22,339 bases of DNA from Euryarchaeota archaeon UBA258 (GTDB lineage Archaea > Thermoplasmatota > Poseidoniia > Poseidoniales > Poseidoniaceae): positions 15,672 through 38,010 of the forward strand of contig DAPR01000074.1 in assembly GCA_002502605.1 (NCBI GenBank), in the 5' to 3' direction. Of this stretch, positions 7,018-15,399 are shown piece after piece. The position numbers and the translations under genes were made by a program. Under the pieces are notes generated by a model. The model had not been told where the DNA came from and ran no database searches. It saw only the letters and a list, made by a program, of their open reading frames with translations. Within the stretch, counting starts at the first letter, position 1; every line of letters begins with the position of its first letter.

Positions 7018-9573
7018 ATGGCAATCCCTTTCAAGGTCCGAAGAGGGGCCCAAAGCATGCGCTCCTCCTCCGCCCGTGGACTCCTTGTTGTACTAAGTCT
7101 GCAACTCCTTCTTGTCGGAGCCTCCGCCGCACCAATGATGTCATCGCTTAATCCAGCAGGTGATGCAGAACGCATGGACCCGTTCCTCGAAGAAGCGCTC
7201 AAAGATTCACCACACGATGCTGAACTTTCCGTCATTTTCCAACTCAACAGTCCAGTGACTTCTGAGGATCGTGCGTGGCTGGAACGCCATGGAGCCGCAA
7301 TTATGGGTGATGCTCCGTTGATTGATGGTGGCCTCATTGAGGCATCAGCAATGGATGTTCGAGTGATCAGCGAATGGTCACGAACTGAATACCTTGAACT
7401 CAACCGTGAATTGGAATTTTTCTACCTCCCTACTGAATGGGGAGGAGAACCTGCACCCGGAATCATGATGCATGAAACCACACATGTTGTCAACGCGACC
7501 ACATCTTGGCACCGTGCAATCATCAACCCCGACGGAACCGTTGCGTTCGACACGGATTTGTCCTTCACCGAATGGGACGGCGATGGTACGGCCATCGTGG
7601 ACCTTGATACTGGTGTCGATGCTGGTCATCCAGATTACGATTACCTCGGACCGTGGACTGGTGAGAAAACCCTCTACTCTGCAAAGTGGGATGGCGTTTG
7701 GACGGAAACGCGAAACTCAGACACCTCCTCAGGACACGGCACTCACGTCGGCGGAACCATCGCAGGGAACGGAGACGCATCGGCAGGACGTCGTGCAGGA
7801 GTGGCTAAGGGTGGCCAATTGGTTGCGCTTGGAACTGGTGATGGTGCCTCGATTTTTGCTGCTGAGCAGGGATTGGAATGGACCTTCCAACATTCCACTC
7901 CAGGACAGAACGAATACCACATTCGAGTCGTCTCTAATTCATGGGGGACAGACGGTGATTACGATCCAAACGGAGCCGTTGCCCAACTCACGGATCGGTT
8001 GACCTACGAAAACGGCGTTGCAGTCATTTTTGCAGCATCAAATTCTGGTGGGAACGGTGGCGAGTGTGCAGGTGGTCTGAAAACGAACGTCTACGCTAAC
8101 ACCCCCTCGGCTATTTCCGTGGCAGCCCTCACTCATGATGGTACTGCAGTAACCTCTTTTTCCAGCCGGGGCTGCATGAATCAAATGCACACTTGGCCAG
8201 ACGTTGGAGCACCAGGACGGGACATTTGGGCTACAGCACCTCGGGGCACAGCCATTGATGCATCGACTAAATTACAAGGAGATCTGTATTACATGGCCAT
8301 TTCCGGAACCAGCATGGCAACACCTCACGTTGGTGGCATGGCGGGTCTTCTGCTCAACGCTGCCCCGTCCCTCACAGTGGCTGATTACCACCGTGAGGAT
8401 CATGACGAGGGTGATTCCTTAGTTGGCGGTGAAGGGACAGCGGCTTACGGTCAATTCGAGGATTGGGACACGGCTAACTTCTCGAGGGTTCACGAACTTG
8501 AACTCATTCTCGAACTGACAGCACGGTATGACGGTATGGCCAATTCCTGTGAAGCAGGGAATGACGATGATGCCTGCAATGATATTCCAGCGGACTGCTA
8601 CCGCTCTCTTACCGGAAGGTGCCACGACTGGCGTGTTGGCCACGGTCTAACTGATGTTGATGCGGCTGTCGCACTTGCCAGAACATTGCAACTGATGCGA
8701 GATCAGAACAACGATGGTATTGTCGACCATCCGGAGTACACCGTTTGGGACGCCTTCGAAATCTTCGATGCCCTAAGAACTGAAGAAAGCATAGTGGTCG
8801 ACACAGACCGGGTCCGCCATGCTTGGAAAGGTGATTGGAACCACTTCAACAACGGAGCGAGTGGTGCTGTCTATTACACTGAAGATTCTCATTATGTTTG
8901 GATTCCAAATGGAACATACAACATGCTGGTGCAATTTTCACCTACCGAAGTTGACGTAGAAACTGCGCAAGTAGGTAACCTCCAAATGGAAATCGACCTC
9001 GGTGAAGACGGGTCCAACGACGCTCAGGGACAAGGAACTCGTGTTTCCGACACATGGATTTACGACTTGGATGTCGACTCCTCCCACTGGAACACATGGG
9101 CGCATTTTGACGTCACAGGCCAAGCCATGGCCTTCCTTGGCGTCTTTGAAGATCCGGAGTTTTTCGAAGCTAGCATTCCATACACAGTGGACGCAGTGCT
9201 TACCATTGACCTCTCCACCCCGGTTGACATTTCCATTCCTCAGCGGCCAGACTTCTACTCGGATTTGGACCCAACCACACCCTCTGATGCCTGGGATGAT
9301 TCCTACTCTGGACAACTCACGTTCACACGCGAGGTGTACAATCAATCTGCCTTGATGGATGCTGTCCTTCCCAAAGTCATCATCGAAGAGGAGGAAACGA
9401 GTTTCTTTGGCGCCCTTGGTGATGTGTTCTCAGAATACACTGGTGCTTCCGTTCTCTTTGGCCTGTTTGCCTTGCTCTGTGCTCTTGGTGTCGGCTATGT
9501 TGTCCGCAACACCCGAGAAGATCAACCGCTTACGCTCAAGACTTACCCGGTTGATGCGGAACTCGACGACTAA
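7018..9573 (+). CDS. Secreted, membrane-anchored subtilisin-family (S8) serine protease
   Basis: Extracellular endoprotease. A Sec signal peptide (LLVVLSLQLLLVGASA, cleavage likely after ASA) is followed by an inhibitor_I9-like propeptide (about residues 45-130). The peptidase domain carries D197 in DLDTGVD, H240 in GHGTHVGG, oxyanion N342 in AASNSGG and S432 in SGTSMATPHVGG, so it should be active. After the serine comes an acidic insertion (about 450-490), a four-cysteine acidic stretch (about 510-540), an EF-hand-like loop (DQNNDGIVDHPE, from about 562), a beta-rich region, one membrane helix (about 808-828) and a 20-residue cytoplasmic tail. Length is 851 residues. The ATG at 7018 is used; the ATG at 7057 gives a more typical signal peptide and may be the true start. 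It lies 11 bases after the dioxygenase gene. Confidence 0.92.
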   Translation: MAIPFKVRRGAQSMRSSSARGLLVVLSLQLLLVGASAAPMMSSLNPAGDAERMDPFLEEALKDSPHDAELSVIFQLNSPVTSEDRAWLERHGAAIMGDAPLIDGGLIEASAMDVRVISEWSRTEYLELNRELEFFYLPTEWGGEPAPGIMMHETTHVVNATTSWHRAIINPDGTVAFDTDLSFTEWDGDGTAIVDLDTGVDAGHPDYDYLGPWTGEKTLYSAKWDGVWTETRNSDTSSGHGTHVGGTIAGNGDASAGRRAGVAKGGQLVALGTGDGASIFAAEQGLEWTFQHSTPGQNEYHIRVVSNSWGTDGDYDPNGAVAQLTDRLTYENGVAVIFAASNSGGNGGECAGGLKTNVYANTPSAISVAALTHDGTAVTSFSSRGCMNQMHTWPDVGAPGRDIWATAPRGTAIDASTKLQGDLYYMAISGTSMATPHVGGMAGLLLNAAPSLTVADYHREDHDEGDSLVGGEGTAAYGQFEDWDTANFSRVHELELILELTARYDGMANSCEAGNDDDACNDIPADCYRSLTGRCHDWRVGHGLTDVDAAVALARTLQLMRDQNNDGIVDHPEYTVWDAFEIFDALRTEESIVVDTDRVRHAWKGDWNHFNNGASGAVYYTEDSHYVWIPNGTYNMLVQFSPTEVDVETAQVGNLQMEIDLGEDGSNDAQGQGTRVSDTWIYDLDVDSSHWNTWAHFDVTGQAMAFLGVFEDPEFFEASIPYTVDAVLTIDLSTPVDISIPQRPDFYSDLDPTTPSDAWDDSYSGQLTFTREVYNQSALMDAVLPKVIIEEEETSFFGALGDVFSEYTGASVLFGLFALLCALGVGYVVRNTREDQPLTLKTYPVDAELDD

Positions 9574-9577
9574 GCGT

Positions 9578-10723
9578 TCACAACGGGTTGTCTGGAATTT
9601 GCCCTTTGTGTTCTGATGCAGGAAGGGCTTGCAAATCAGCAAAGGTCAATTGGTCTGGTGGTGCCTCATTGAGCGAAGTCAACCGTTCTTTCATTTCCAT
9701 ACGAACGTGAAACTCAATTCGCCCCTTCGAACGGGTTAAATCGTAGGACAATGGATTGATTGCCTCAATAATTTGAGTTTCAAAGTCGTCCTTAACCCGG
9801 GACCCTCGCCATAATGAGTATCCCCAGCGGAACGCAATTCCTACCACTGCAGCACCGTAGAGCAGCATGAGGATGGAGGTGGCGAATAACACGGCGTTAC
9901 CAGAGCGTGATTCATCCAATAGATTGCGTCCAATCAAAAACACCAGACCAATGCCTACAAGCGGTTTGAGAATGCTTTCAAGCCACTGATCGACAGGAAC
10001 CAAGCGTCCCTTTGCGGGGTCGACGAAGACAAGATCTGATTCGAAAGCGGTATTCATGACAGACAGCGCCCCCAACAAAATGATGTACAAACCAGTCGAA
10101 ACGGCCAGTTCGACACCCCAAGAATCGAAGTTGAATGTCCAATGGATAATCAGCCATGCAAACAAGCCCAGGAACGCACCTTGTGGTACGTGGTTGAAGT
10201 GAATCACGTGATGTGAAAATTCGTTCAATTTTGTGCTTGTTGTGGTGATTCCACGGTGTGGTTTTGGAATGTGAATAATTTGCCAGTGCATGTAGTGTTC
10301 AATGGCTGTCAGTCCTTTGACAAGCAAGCGTTGACGGATCATGAGCGTCTCAATGAGGATCAAGACAGGCAGACCAATCAAGATCACAGGCAATGCCATG
10401 ACTGCTGCCAATGGGAAGATGATGATGGTTGGGAGCAACAAAAAGTGGGATAGGGTGAGGGGGTGGAACAAATCTGCCTCAATCAACCGTTGTTGACTTG
10501 GTTGAATGTGAAGGCTGCGTGCGACATCGTCCAATGTTGCCCTGAATGGTGCAACTTGGCGACCCGCATCGATGATTTGCAGCACCGTATTCCTGTACTG
10601 GGATTCCTCATGACCTGCACCGGTGAACAACCGCCATGCAATTCTCATGGGTAATGCGAGAAGAAGTGGGATTGACAACAATCCAAGTGCCCACAATAGG
10701 GCATTGACATCAACATCTGCCAT
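9578..10723 (-). CDS. Multi-pass membrane protein, unknown function
   Basis: I do not recognise a family. The 381-residue protein has hydrophobic segments at about 8-26, 94-129 (long enough for a helical hairpin), 182-200, 206-226, 253-270 and 278-302, so six or seven membrane passes. A hydrophilic, partly basic loop (30-88) follows the first helix, and the histidine-rich stretch HHVIHFNHVP lies between the hairpin and the next helix. The last 70 residues are soluble and charged. No transporter or enzyme motif is evident. The ATG at 10723 is preceded by GGGAG at a distance compatible with a weak ribosome-binding site. It converges on the protease gene with a 4-base gap and is divergent from the dehydrogenase gene. 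Confidence 0.8.
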   Translation of the reverse strand: MADVDVNALLWALGLLSIPLLLALPMRIAWRLFTGAGHEESQYRNTVLQIIDAGRQVAPFRATLDDVARSLHIQPSQQRLIEADLFHPLTLSHFLLLPTIIIFPLAAVMALPVILIGLPVLILIETLMIRQRLLVKGLTAIEHYMHWQIIHIPKPHRGITTTSTKLNEFSHHVIHFNHVPQGAFLGLFAWLIIHWTFNFDSWGVELAVSTGLYIILLGALSVMNTAFESDLVFVDPAKGRLVPVDQWLESILKPLVGIGLVFLIGRNLLDESRSGNAVLFATSILMLLYGAAVVGIAFRWGYSLWRGSRVKDDFETQIIEAINPLSYDLTRSKGRIEFHVRMEMKERLTSLNEAPPDQLTFADLQALPASEHKGQIPDNPL

Positions 10724-10822
10724 GGTCTCTCCCTCACGCCTAACAGGGCGACTGTTTCAAACATTGGGCAAGCGGACCTCTCAAGCCTAAGATTCATGGC
10801 CTTGTTCGGTCGGTTCGTCGTC

Positions 10823-11809
10823 ATGGCCCGAATTGCAGTCACAGATGGAATGGCAAAAGACGCCGTCGCCCTTCTGGAACAGTCGGGTCATGAAGTCATT
10901 CTGGGCACCATTTCTTCAACGGACCTTGCAGCGGGTGCCTTAGGCGAATTCGATGCTATCATTGTCCGAAGCGCAACAAAATTACCAGCGGATGTCATCA
11001 GCGCATCCGGCGACCGTCTTGCAGTCATTGGAAGAGCCGGTGTTGGCGTCGACAACATCGATATTGCTTCTGCAGCCGAAGCTGGAATTCCCGTGGTGAA
11101 TGCTCCACGCGCCTCAACACAATCTGTCGTCGAACTGACCATCGGACATTTGCTCTCCTCCCTGCGCCACATCCCACGCGCTGACCGTGGAATGCGTTCT
11201 GGAAAGTGGGAGAAAAAGGCGATGAAAGGAACCGAACTGTCTGGAAAAAACCTCGGACTGATCGGATTTGGAAGGATTGCCCAAGGTGTTGGAGCTGTGG
11301 CCCAAGCGCTTGGCATGACGGTTCACACCTACGATCCATACCTCCCTCCTAAGGTTGCAAAAGCCCAAAACACCACCCTCCACAAAAAAGTGGAGACATT
11401 GTTTTCCAATTGCACTCACATCTCGATTCATTGCAACCTCAATGATGAGACCCACCACCTGGTGAATGCAAAGCGCCTATCTCTTATGCCAGGCCGCTCG
11501 AATGATGGCATTGATTGCGGCAACCACATCGTGAACTGCGCTCGTGGCGGAATCATTGATGAAGATGCCCTTTTCCAAGCCATGGAAGATGGAGCAGTAG
11601 CATCAGCGGCACTCGATGTTTTTGAAATTGAACCAGTCGATCCTTCATCCCCCCTTCTTCAGCATGAGCACTTCCACGGGACACCTCACATTGGTGCTGC
11701 AACCATGGAGGCACAAGCACGTGTGGGACTCGACATTGCTCGAGCGATTATGACGGTCCTCGATGGCGGCACCTGCGAAACAACCGTCAATGCTCACTTG
11801 CTCACCTGA
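10823..11809 (+). CDS. serA: D-3-phosphoglycerate dehydrogenase-like 2-hydroxyacid dehydrogenase
   Basis: NAD-dependent dehydrogenase of the D-isomer 2-hydroxyacid family, closest by eye to phosphoglycerate dehydrogenase, the first step of serine synthesis. At 328 residues it lacks the C-terminal ACT domain of long SerA proteins, so serine feedback through that domain is not expected. GRAGVGVDNID precedes the nucleotide-binding GFGRIAQG (148-155). The catalytic triad is R241 (NCARGG), E270 (FEIEP) and H289 (TPHIGAAT). The loop before R241 (PGRSNDGIDCGNHIVNC) is about eight to ten residues longer than the usual PGA-I-V-N-x-x-R form. The start at 10823 (MARIAVTD) matches the family; the frame extends to 10796. 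Another 2-hydroxyacid substrate is possible. Confidence 0.86.
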   Translation: MARIAVTDGMAKDAVALLEQSGHEVILGTISSTDLAAGALGEFDAIIVRSATKLPADVISASGDRLAVIGRAGVGVDNIDIASAAEAGIPVVNAPRASTQSVVELTIGHLLSSLRHIPRADRGMRSGKWEKKAMKGTELSGKNLGLIGFGRIAQGVGAVAQALGMTVHTYDPYLPPKVAKAQNTTLHKKVETLFSNCTHISIHCNLNDETHHLVNAKRLSLMPGRSNDGIDCGNHIVNCARGGIIDEDALFQAMEDGAVASAALDVFEIEPVDPSSPLLQHEHFHGTPHIGAATMEAQARVGLDIARAIMTVLDGGTCETTVNAHLLT

Positions 11810-11873
11810 ATCACTTTCACTTGTACCGAAGGGTCACCCACAAGGTGGTCAAGCGGTGCGACTCCCTTTGGCC

Positions 11874-12161
11874 ATGGGTCGAACTGTTCCAACATGGCGG
11901 ACACGAATTGAAGACGAACTTCAGAATTTAGAGGCGTTTCGTCGAGCGCTTCCCTCCACGGAAAAACCGCTTCTTGATGCCCTCTGCACTGGAGTTCGGC
12001 ACCGCAGAACAGCCGGAGGCATGTTGCCTTCACATGATGTGTGGAAGCCGATGCTCTTGTCGATGCTCGTCGAAATCATGGTTCAAAATTCGAAGTTGGA
12101 GCATCGTATTCTGGAACTTGAACGTGCGATGGTGGAGCAAGATGATCGGCTCGATTCTTGA
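11874..12161 (+). CDS. Small helical protein upstream of PolB2, unknown function
   Basis: This 95-residue protein begins MGRTVPTWRTRIEDELQNLE. From memory, short archaeal proteins with an MGRTVPT start and this helical layout occur in other euryarchaea, but no function is known to me. The body is predicted mostly helical: a basic-acidic helix, a FRRALPSTEKPLLDAL segment, then VWKPMLLSMLVEIMVQ followed by a short coiled-coil tail (LEHRILELERAMVEQ). There are no catalytic motifs or membrane helix. The start at 11874 is chosen for the conserved-looking MGRTVPT; the frame extends to 11763 inside the dehydrogenase gene. Its last 20 bases overlap the polymerase start, implying translational coupling and possibly a role with the polymerase. 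Confidence 0.75.
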   Translation: MGRTVPTWRTRIEDELQNLEAFRRALPSTEKPLLDALCTGVRHRRTAGGMLPSHDVWKPMLLSMLVEIMVQNSKLEHRILELERAMVEQDDRLDS

Positions 12162-14562
12162 TGTCCAAAGTGCAGCGAATGGAACCTCGATGGACGTTTG
12201 GTTGGTTGGTGGACCAGAAGGTGCTGTCAAAGTCAACGTTCCATGGTGTCCTTCAATCCATGTTCATGCGTCGCAGCATCGGCTGAATCATCTGTGCGCA
12301 TGGCTTGAGCAACCAGAGATTCGTGACAGGTTTGGGGTTGGTTTGATGCGGATGTACCGCTCCCGACTTTCACTTGATGCATCGGAGGTTGATGAGGTGC
12401 TCGAGATTGATGTTCACAACAGTTGGAACATGAGAAAATTAGCAGCCCACATCGAATCGCGTGGTGATTACAGGCACTATACGCTCTATTCGGTCGATGC
12501 ACATCTTGCACAGCGGTTTCAAATTGAATTCGGTATCGCTCCCTTTCGAACTGTTGAATGGAATGGTTCATCCTTCGATACCGCCTCCTCAACCATCGCA
12601 CCAAATCTGGTGATTCTTCACATGGCTGTGCATTATCAAACTCAAACTGGCTTTCATACTGAGCAAGCAGAAATCGAGTCTGTAGAGTTCCGCAGATGTT
12701 CACATGACGGGAGGTATGAAGACGAAGCCTCGCCCATCGCCACATTGAATCGTAGTCCAGGTGAGGAGACAGAATTCCTTGAGAGCCTCGAATCGACCAT
12801 GCGTGCTTTGGATCCGGATGTGGTGATCACAAATGGAGGCGACGGCCTTCACTTCCCTGCCTTGATTCGGATGGCATCCAAGTCAGCCACGCCCTTCTCT
12901 TTGAGTCGAGACGGGCGGCCATTAGCGGCTCGAACTTCAGCCCGTACTCTGCACTCCTACGGTCAAACTTTGCACAAAGATGGCTACATTCCTTTGTATG
13001 GGCGCCTCCATATCGACCGGAATGGAAGTTTCATTGTTCGCGAGGGCGGCTTGTTAGGGCTGTTTGAGTTGGCGCGTCATTCACAACAATCACCTCAGGA
13101 TATCTCGCGTCTTTCACCGGGCTCGGTGATCAGTGCGATTCAGATGCGCACGGCCATGGAAGATGGAGTGCTTGTCCCGTGGAAGAAAAACAGGCCTGAA
13201 GATACCAAAACTGCGTGGTCATTGCTTCACGCCGATCGAGGAGGGCTTTACCTTGATAGCAAACCCGGTGTTTACGAACATGTCATCGAGCTTGACTTTG
13301 CTAGCCTGTTTCCAAGCATCATCGCCACCCGTAACATTTCAACTGAAACCCTCAATTGCCCATGCTGCCAAGCCACAGTTGGTTCAACAGCTGCAGCGTT
13401 TGTTCCCTTGCATCCAGACGAAGCAGAGCGTGCCTTTACTGAGCGACATACTGAGCGGTACTTTGGAGCTGGTTTGTTCCCAATCACTTCCACGAATGCC
13501 TTGCTGGTCCCCGGCTTGACCTCACACACATGCGGGCGAGTGCATGGTTTTCTCGGGAGGATTGTGGCACCTCTGATTGAGCGGAGACGGCAACTGAAAA
13601 TCCTAAGTAAAGCAAAAGGCGATGCCGAAGATCAGCAACAGAACGCATTGAAATGGTTGCTTGTCACCTGTTTTGGCTACACGGGTTACAAGAACGCTCG
13701 GTTCGGACGGATCGAGGCACACGAAGCCATTTGTGCGTGGGCTCGAGACATTCTCCTCGATACCATCCAGATGGCCGAAGACGATGGATGGGAGGTGCTG
13801 CACGCCATTGTTGACTGCGTTTGGATTCAAGATCTGAAAGGGCGAAGCCCTGAGCAACGATTGATTGACGCCCATGAGTTCGCCCAGAAGGTCACATCAC
13901 GAGTCGGCATCCCTCTTGAGTTCGAAGATGCCTATCGATTCATCGGCTTTGTACCAAGTCGGGTTCACGGCGCTGGTTCCTTGACAAAGTACTGGGCCTA
14001 TGGGTCGCGTGGCCTCAAAGTACGTGGTATCGAGCAACGACAACACTCCACATGCGCCTGGATTTCTGCCATGCAACGTTCAGCATTGCACCTCTTAGTT
14101 GAACATTCTAACGAGGAGAACGGTGTTCCAAGCGAAGAGGGTCAAAGGGCCGTCGCAGACCTTCTACGAGAGCAACTAAGCCGACTCGAACACCAAGAAA
14201 TTGATCTTGAAGACCTCGTAGTGGCGCGTCGAGTCGACCGGGAAGTGAGCGAATTCAACGTGGCTACTTTGACTCACGCCGCATTGCTGCGGGGCCGACT
14301 TCATGGTGTCACCATACCGCCGGGTGGCAAGGTGCGGTTCGTTGTTATCGCTGGCTCTGGCACTGTGCAACATGAACGGGTCCTCCTCCTCGAGGAACTT
14401 CTTCATTCCAAAACCACCACTAAGCGTGCCAATATTGCTCACTATACGCCACTGGCACAACGCGCCATCTGGGCCATTTTGGCACCATTCGGATGGGATG
14501 AAGAGGAAATTGCAGTTGGACGCCGACGTGTCTCTCTCAAAACGTTCTCCACATCCGAATAA
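12142..14562 (+). CDS. polB2: Family-B DNA polymerase, PolB2-like, with altered active-site and exonuclease motifs
   Basis: This 806-residue protein has the domain order of an archaeal B-family polymerase. Motif A is intact (DFASLFPSI, D385). Motif B keeps its lysine (K504) but reads VTCFGYTGY where NSxYG is usual. Motif C reads IVDCVWIQ: the first aspartate (D558) stays and the second is V560. The 3'-5' exonuclease appears dead: Exo I D-x-E is H160-M-A162, and Exo II keeps N231 but has H237 at the aspartate position. Such changes are known for the archaeal PolB2 group, whose Sulfolobus member Dpo2 is linked to damage tolerance. A CPCC motif follows motif A. The ATG at 12142 fits because SILDV aligns with the polymerase N-terminus. 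It overlaps the upstream gene by 20 bases. Replicative function is unlikely. Confidence 0.88.
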   Translation: MIGSILDVQSAANGTSMDVWLVGGPEGAVKVNVPWCPSIHVHASQHRLNHLCAWLEQPEIRDRFGVGLMRMYRSRLSLDASEVDEVLEIDVHNSWNMRKLAAHIESRGDYRHYTLYSVDAHLAQRFQIEFGIAPFRTVEWNGSSFDTASSTIAPNLVILHMAVHYQTQTGFHTEQAEIESVEFRRCSHDGRYEDEASPIATLNRSPGEETEFLESLESTMRALDPDVVITNGGDGLHFPALIRMASKSATPFSLSRDGRPLAARTSARTLHSYGQTLHKDGYIPLYGRLHIDRNGSFIVREGGLLGLFELARHSQQSPQDISRLSPGSVISAIQMRTAMEDGVLVPWKKNRPEDTKTAWSLLHADRGGLYLDSKPGVYEHVIELDFASLFPSIIATRNISTETLNCPCCQATVGSTAAAFVPLHPDEAERAFTERHTERYFGAGLFPITSTNALLVPGLTSHTCGRVHGFLGRIVAPLIERRRQLKILSKAKGDAEDQQQNALKWLLVTCFGYTGYKNARFGRIEAHEAICAWARDILLDTIQMAEDDGWEVLHAIVDCVWIQDLKGRSPEQRLIDAHEFAQKVTSRVGIPLEFEDAYRFIGFVPSRVHGAGSLTKYWAYGSRGLKVRGIEQRQHSTCAWISAMQRSALHLLVEHSNEENGVPSEEGQRAVADLLREQLSRLEHQEIDLEDLVVARRVDREVSEFNVATLTHAALLRGRLHGVTIPPGGKVRFVVIAGSGTVQHERVLLLEELLHSKTTTKRANIAHYTPLAQRAIWAILAPFGWDEEEIAVGRRRVSLKTFSTSE

Positions 14563-14575
14563 GCTCTATCCGTGC

Positions 14576-15280
14576 TTATGGTAAAGTCGACTTCTTGTGG
14601 TCAATGGATTGAACGAGGGTGATGAATGGTCGCTGAGATGGCCACACGCCAATCGCACCAGTTGGTTGATGCATCAGAATCCCGCGATTTCGCAGCGTTG
14701 TCTGTTGTGCTTGTTGCAATTGTTGATTGGCCCTCCGTTCAACCATTGAGAGCAAGTGTTGGTGGCGCTTTGACTTGGGTTGATTGGAGGTGATGATGAT
14801 GACTGCGACATGGTGTGTTTTGGCCAAATGCTGTAAGTTGACAACCATCCTTCGCATTAAGCAACGGGCTTCATGATCACCGACTTGTCGGTCCAAGTGC
14901 ATCCCAATCGGTCCATCGATGATGACCAAAGGCGAAGCGGTGATGGACACTTCACGAGCGAGTCGTTCCACCAATGTCGTCAATTGGTGTACGGTAAATC
15001 CACGTCCGATGAAGAGTCGACGAAGATGCTCTTGTGGAGCGGATTCTGTCGGAGGGAAAGCAGCGAGAATCCGTGCGGGATCAATCCTTGATGCCCCATC
15101 GACCCAATGAACGCATTCACCTCTTAGCAGGGCAGATGCTGCCCAGATTTCGGCATATTTTCGCATGCTTGATCCAACGCGTCCAGATCCCTGAAGTTGG
15201 TAGATTTCACCGCACTTTGGAGCAATCGCTCGAAGATTGAGTGCTGTCATGCCTCGTTGGACTGGAACTGAAATGGCCAT
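14576..15280 (-). CDS. RecA/RadB-like ATPase-fold protein with degenerate Walker A
   Basis: This 234-residue protein has a single RecA-like core resembling RadB. EIYQLQGSGRVGSS (from about residue 25) aligns with the Walker A region, but the essential lysine is S37 (G31-SGRV-G36-S37-S38). A RecA-style FTVHQLTTLVERLA helix follows, then a Walker B strand PLVIIDG ending at D122, and VAVIIITSNQ in the position of the RecA L2-proximal strand. Loss of the lysine suggests weak or no ATP hydrolysis, hence a structural or regulatory role. The C-terminus is glutamine-rich (RANQQLQQAQQ). It is divergent from dinB (119 bases between starts) and converges on polB2 with a 13-base gap. M11 (base 15250) is an alternative start. 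Confidence 0.75.
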   Translation of the reverse strand: MAISVPVQRGMTALNLRAIAPKCGEIYQLQGSGRVGSSMRKYAEIWAASALLRGECVHWVDGASRIDPARILAAFPPTESAPQEHLRRLFIGRGFTVHQLTTLVERLAREVSITASPLVIIDGPIGMHLDRQVGDHEARCLMRRMVVNLQHLAKTHHVAVIIITSNQPKSKRHQHLLSMVERRANQQLQQAQQTTLRNRGILMHQPTGAIGVWPSQRPFITLVQSIDHKKSTLP

Positions 15281-15399
15281 ACCTCAGAAGGTGGAGAAAT
15301 CGGCAGACCTTCTTTGCCCAGACCCTGTCGGGTGAAAGTGAACATGTACCACGCTTTTCTGTCATCAACTTGAAACACCGCGGACGCTCAAGTGAGGGT

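Noticed and set aside
11834..11856. Possible hairpin CACC-CACAA-GGTG after the SerA-like gene
   Set aside because: Four base pairs with no following T-run is too weak to call a terminator or regulatory element.
11974..12141. Longer PolB2 start at 11974
   Set aside because: The extra residues are a cysteine- and tryptophan-rich frame-shifted reading of the upstream small gene; polymerase homology begins after 12142.
15241..15399. N-terminal extension of DinB from base 15241
   Set aside because: These 53 codons overlap the start of the divergent RecA-like gene, show no polymerase homology, and would consume the whole promoter region.
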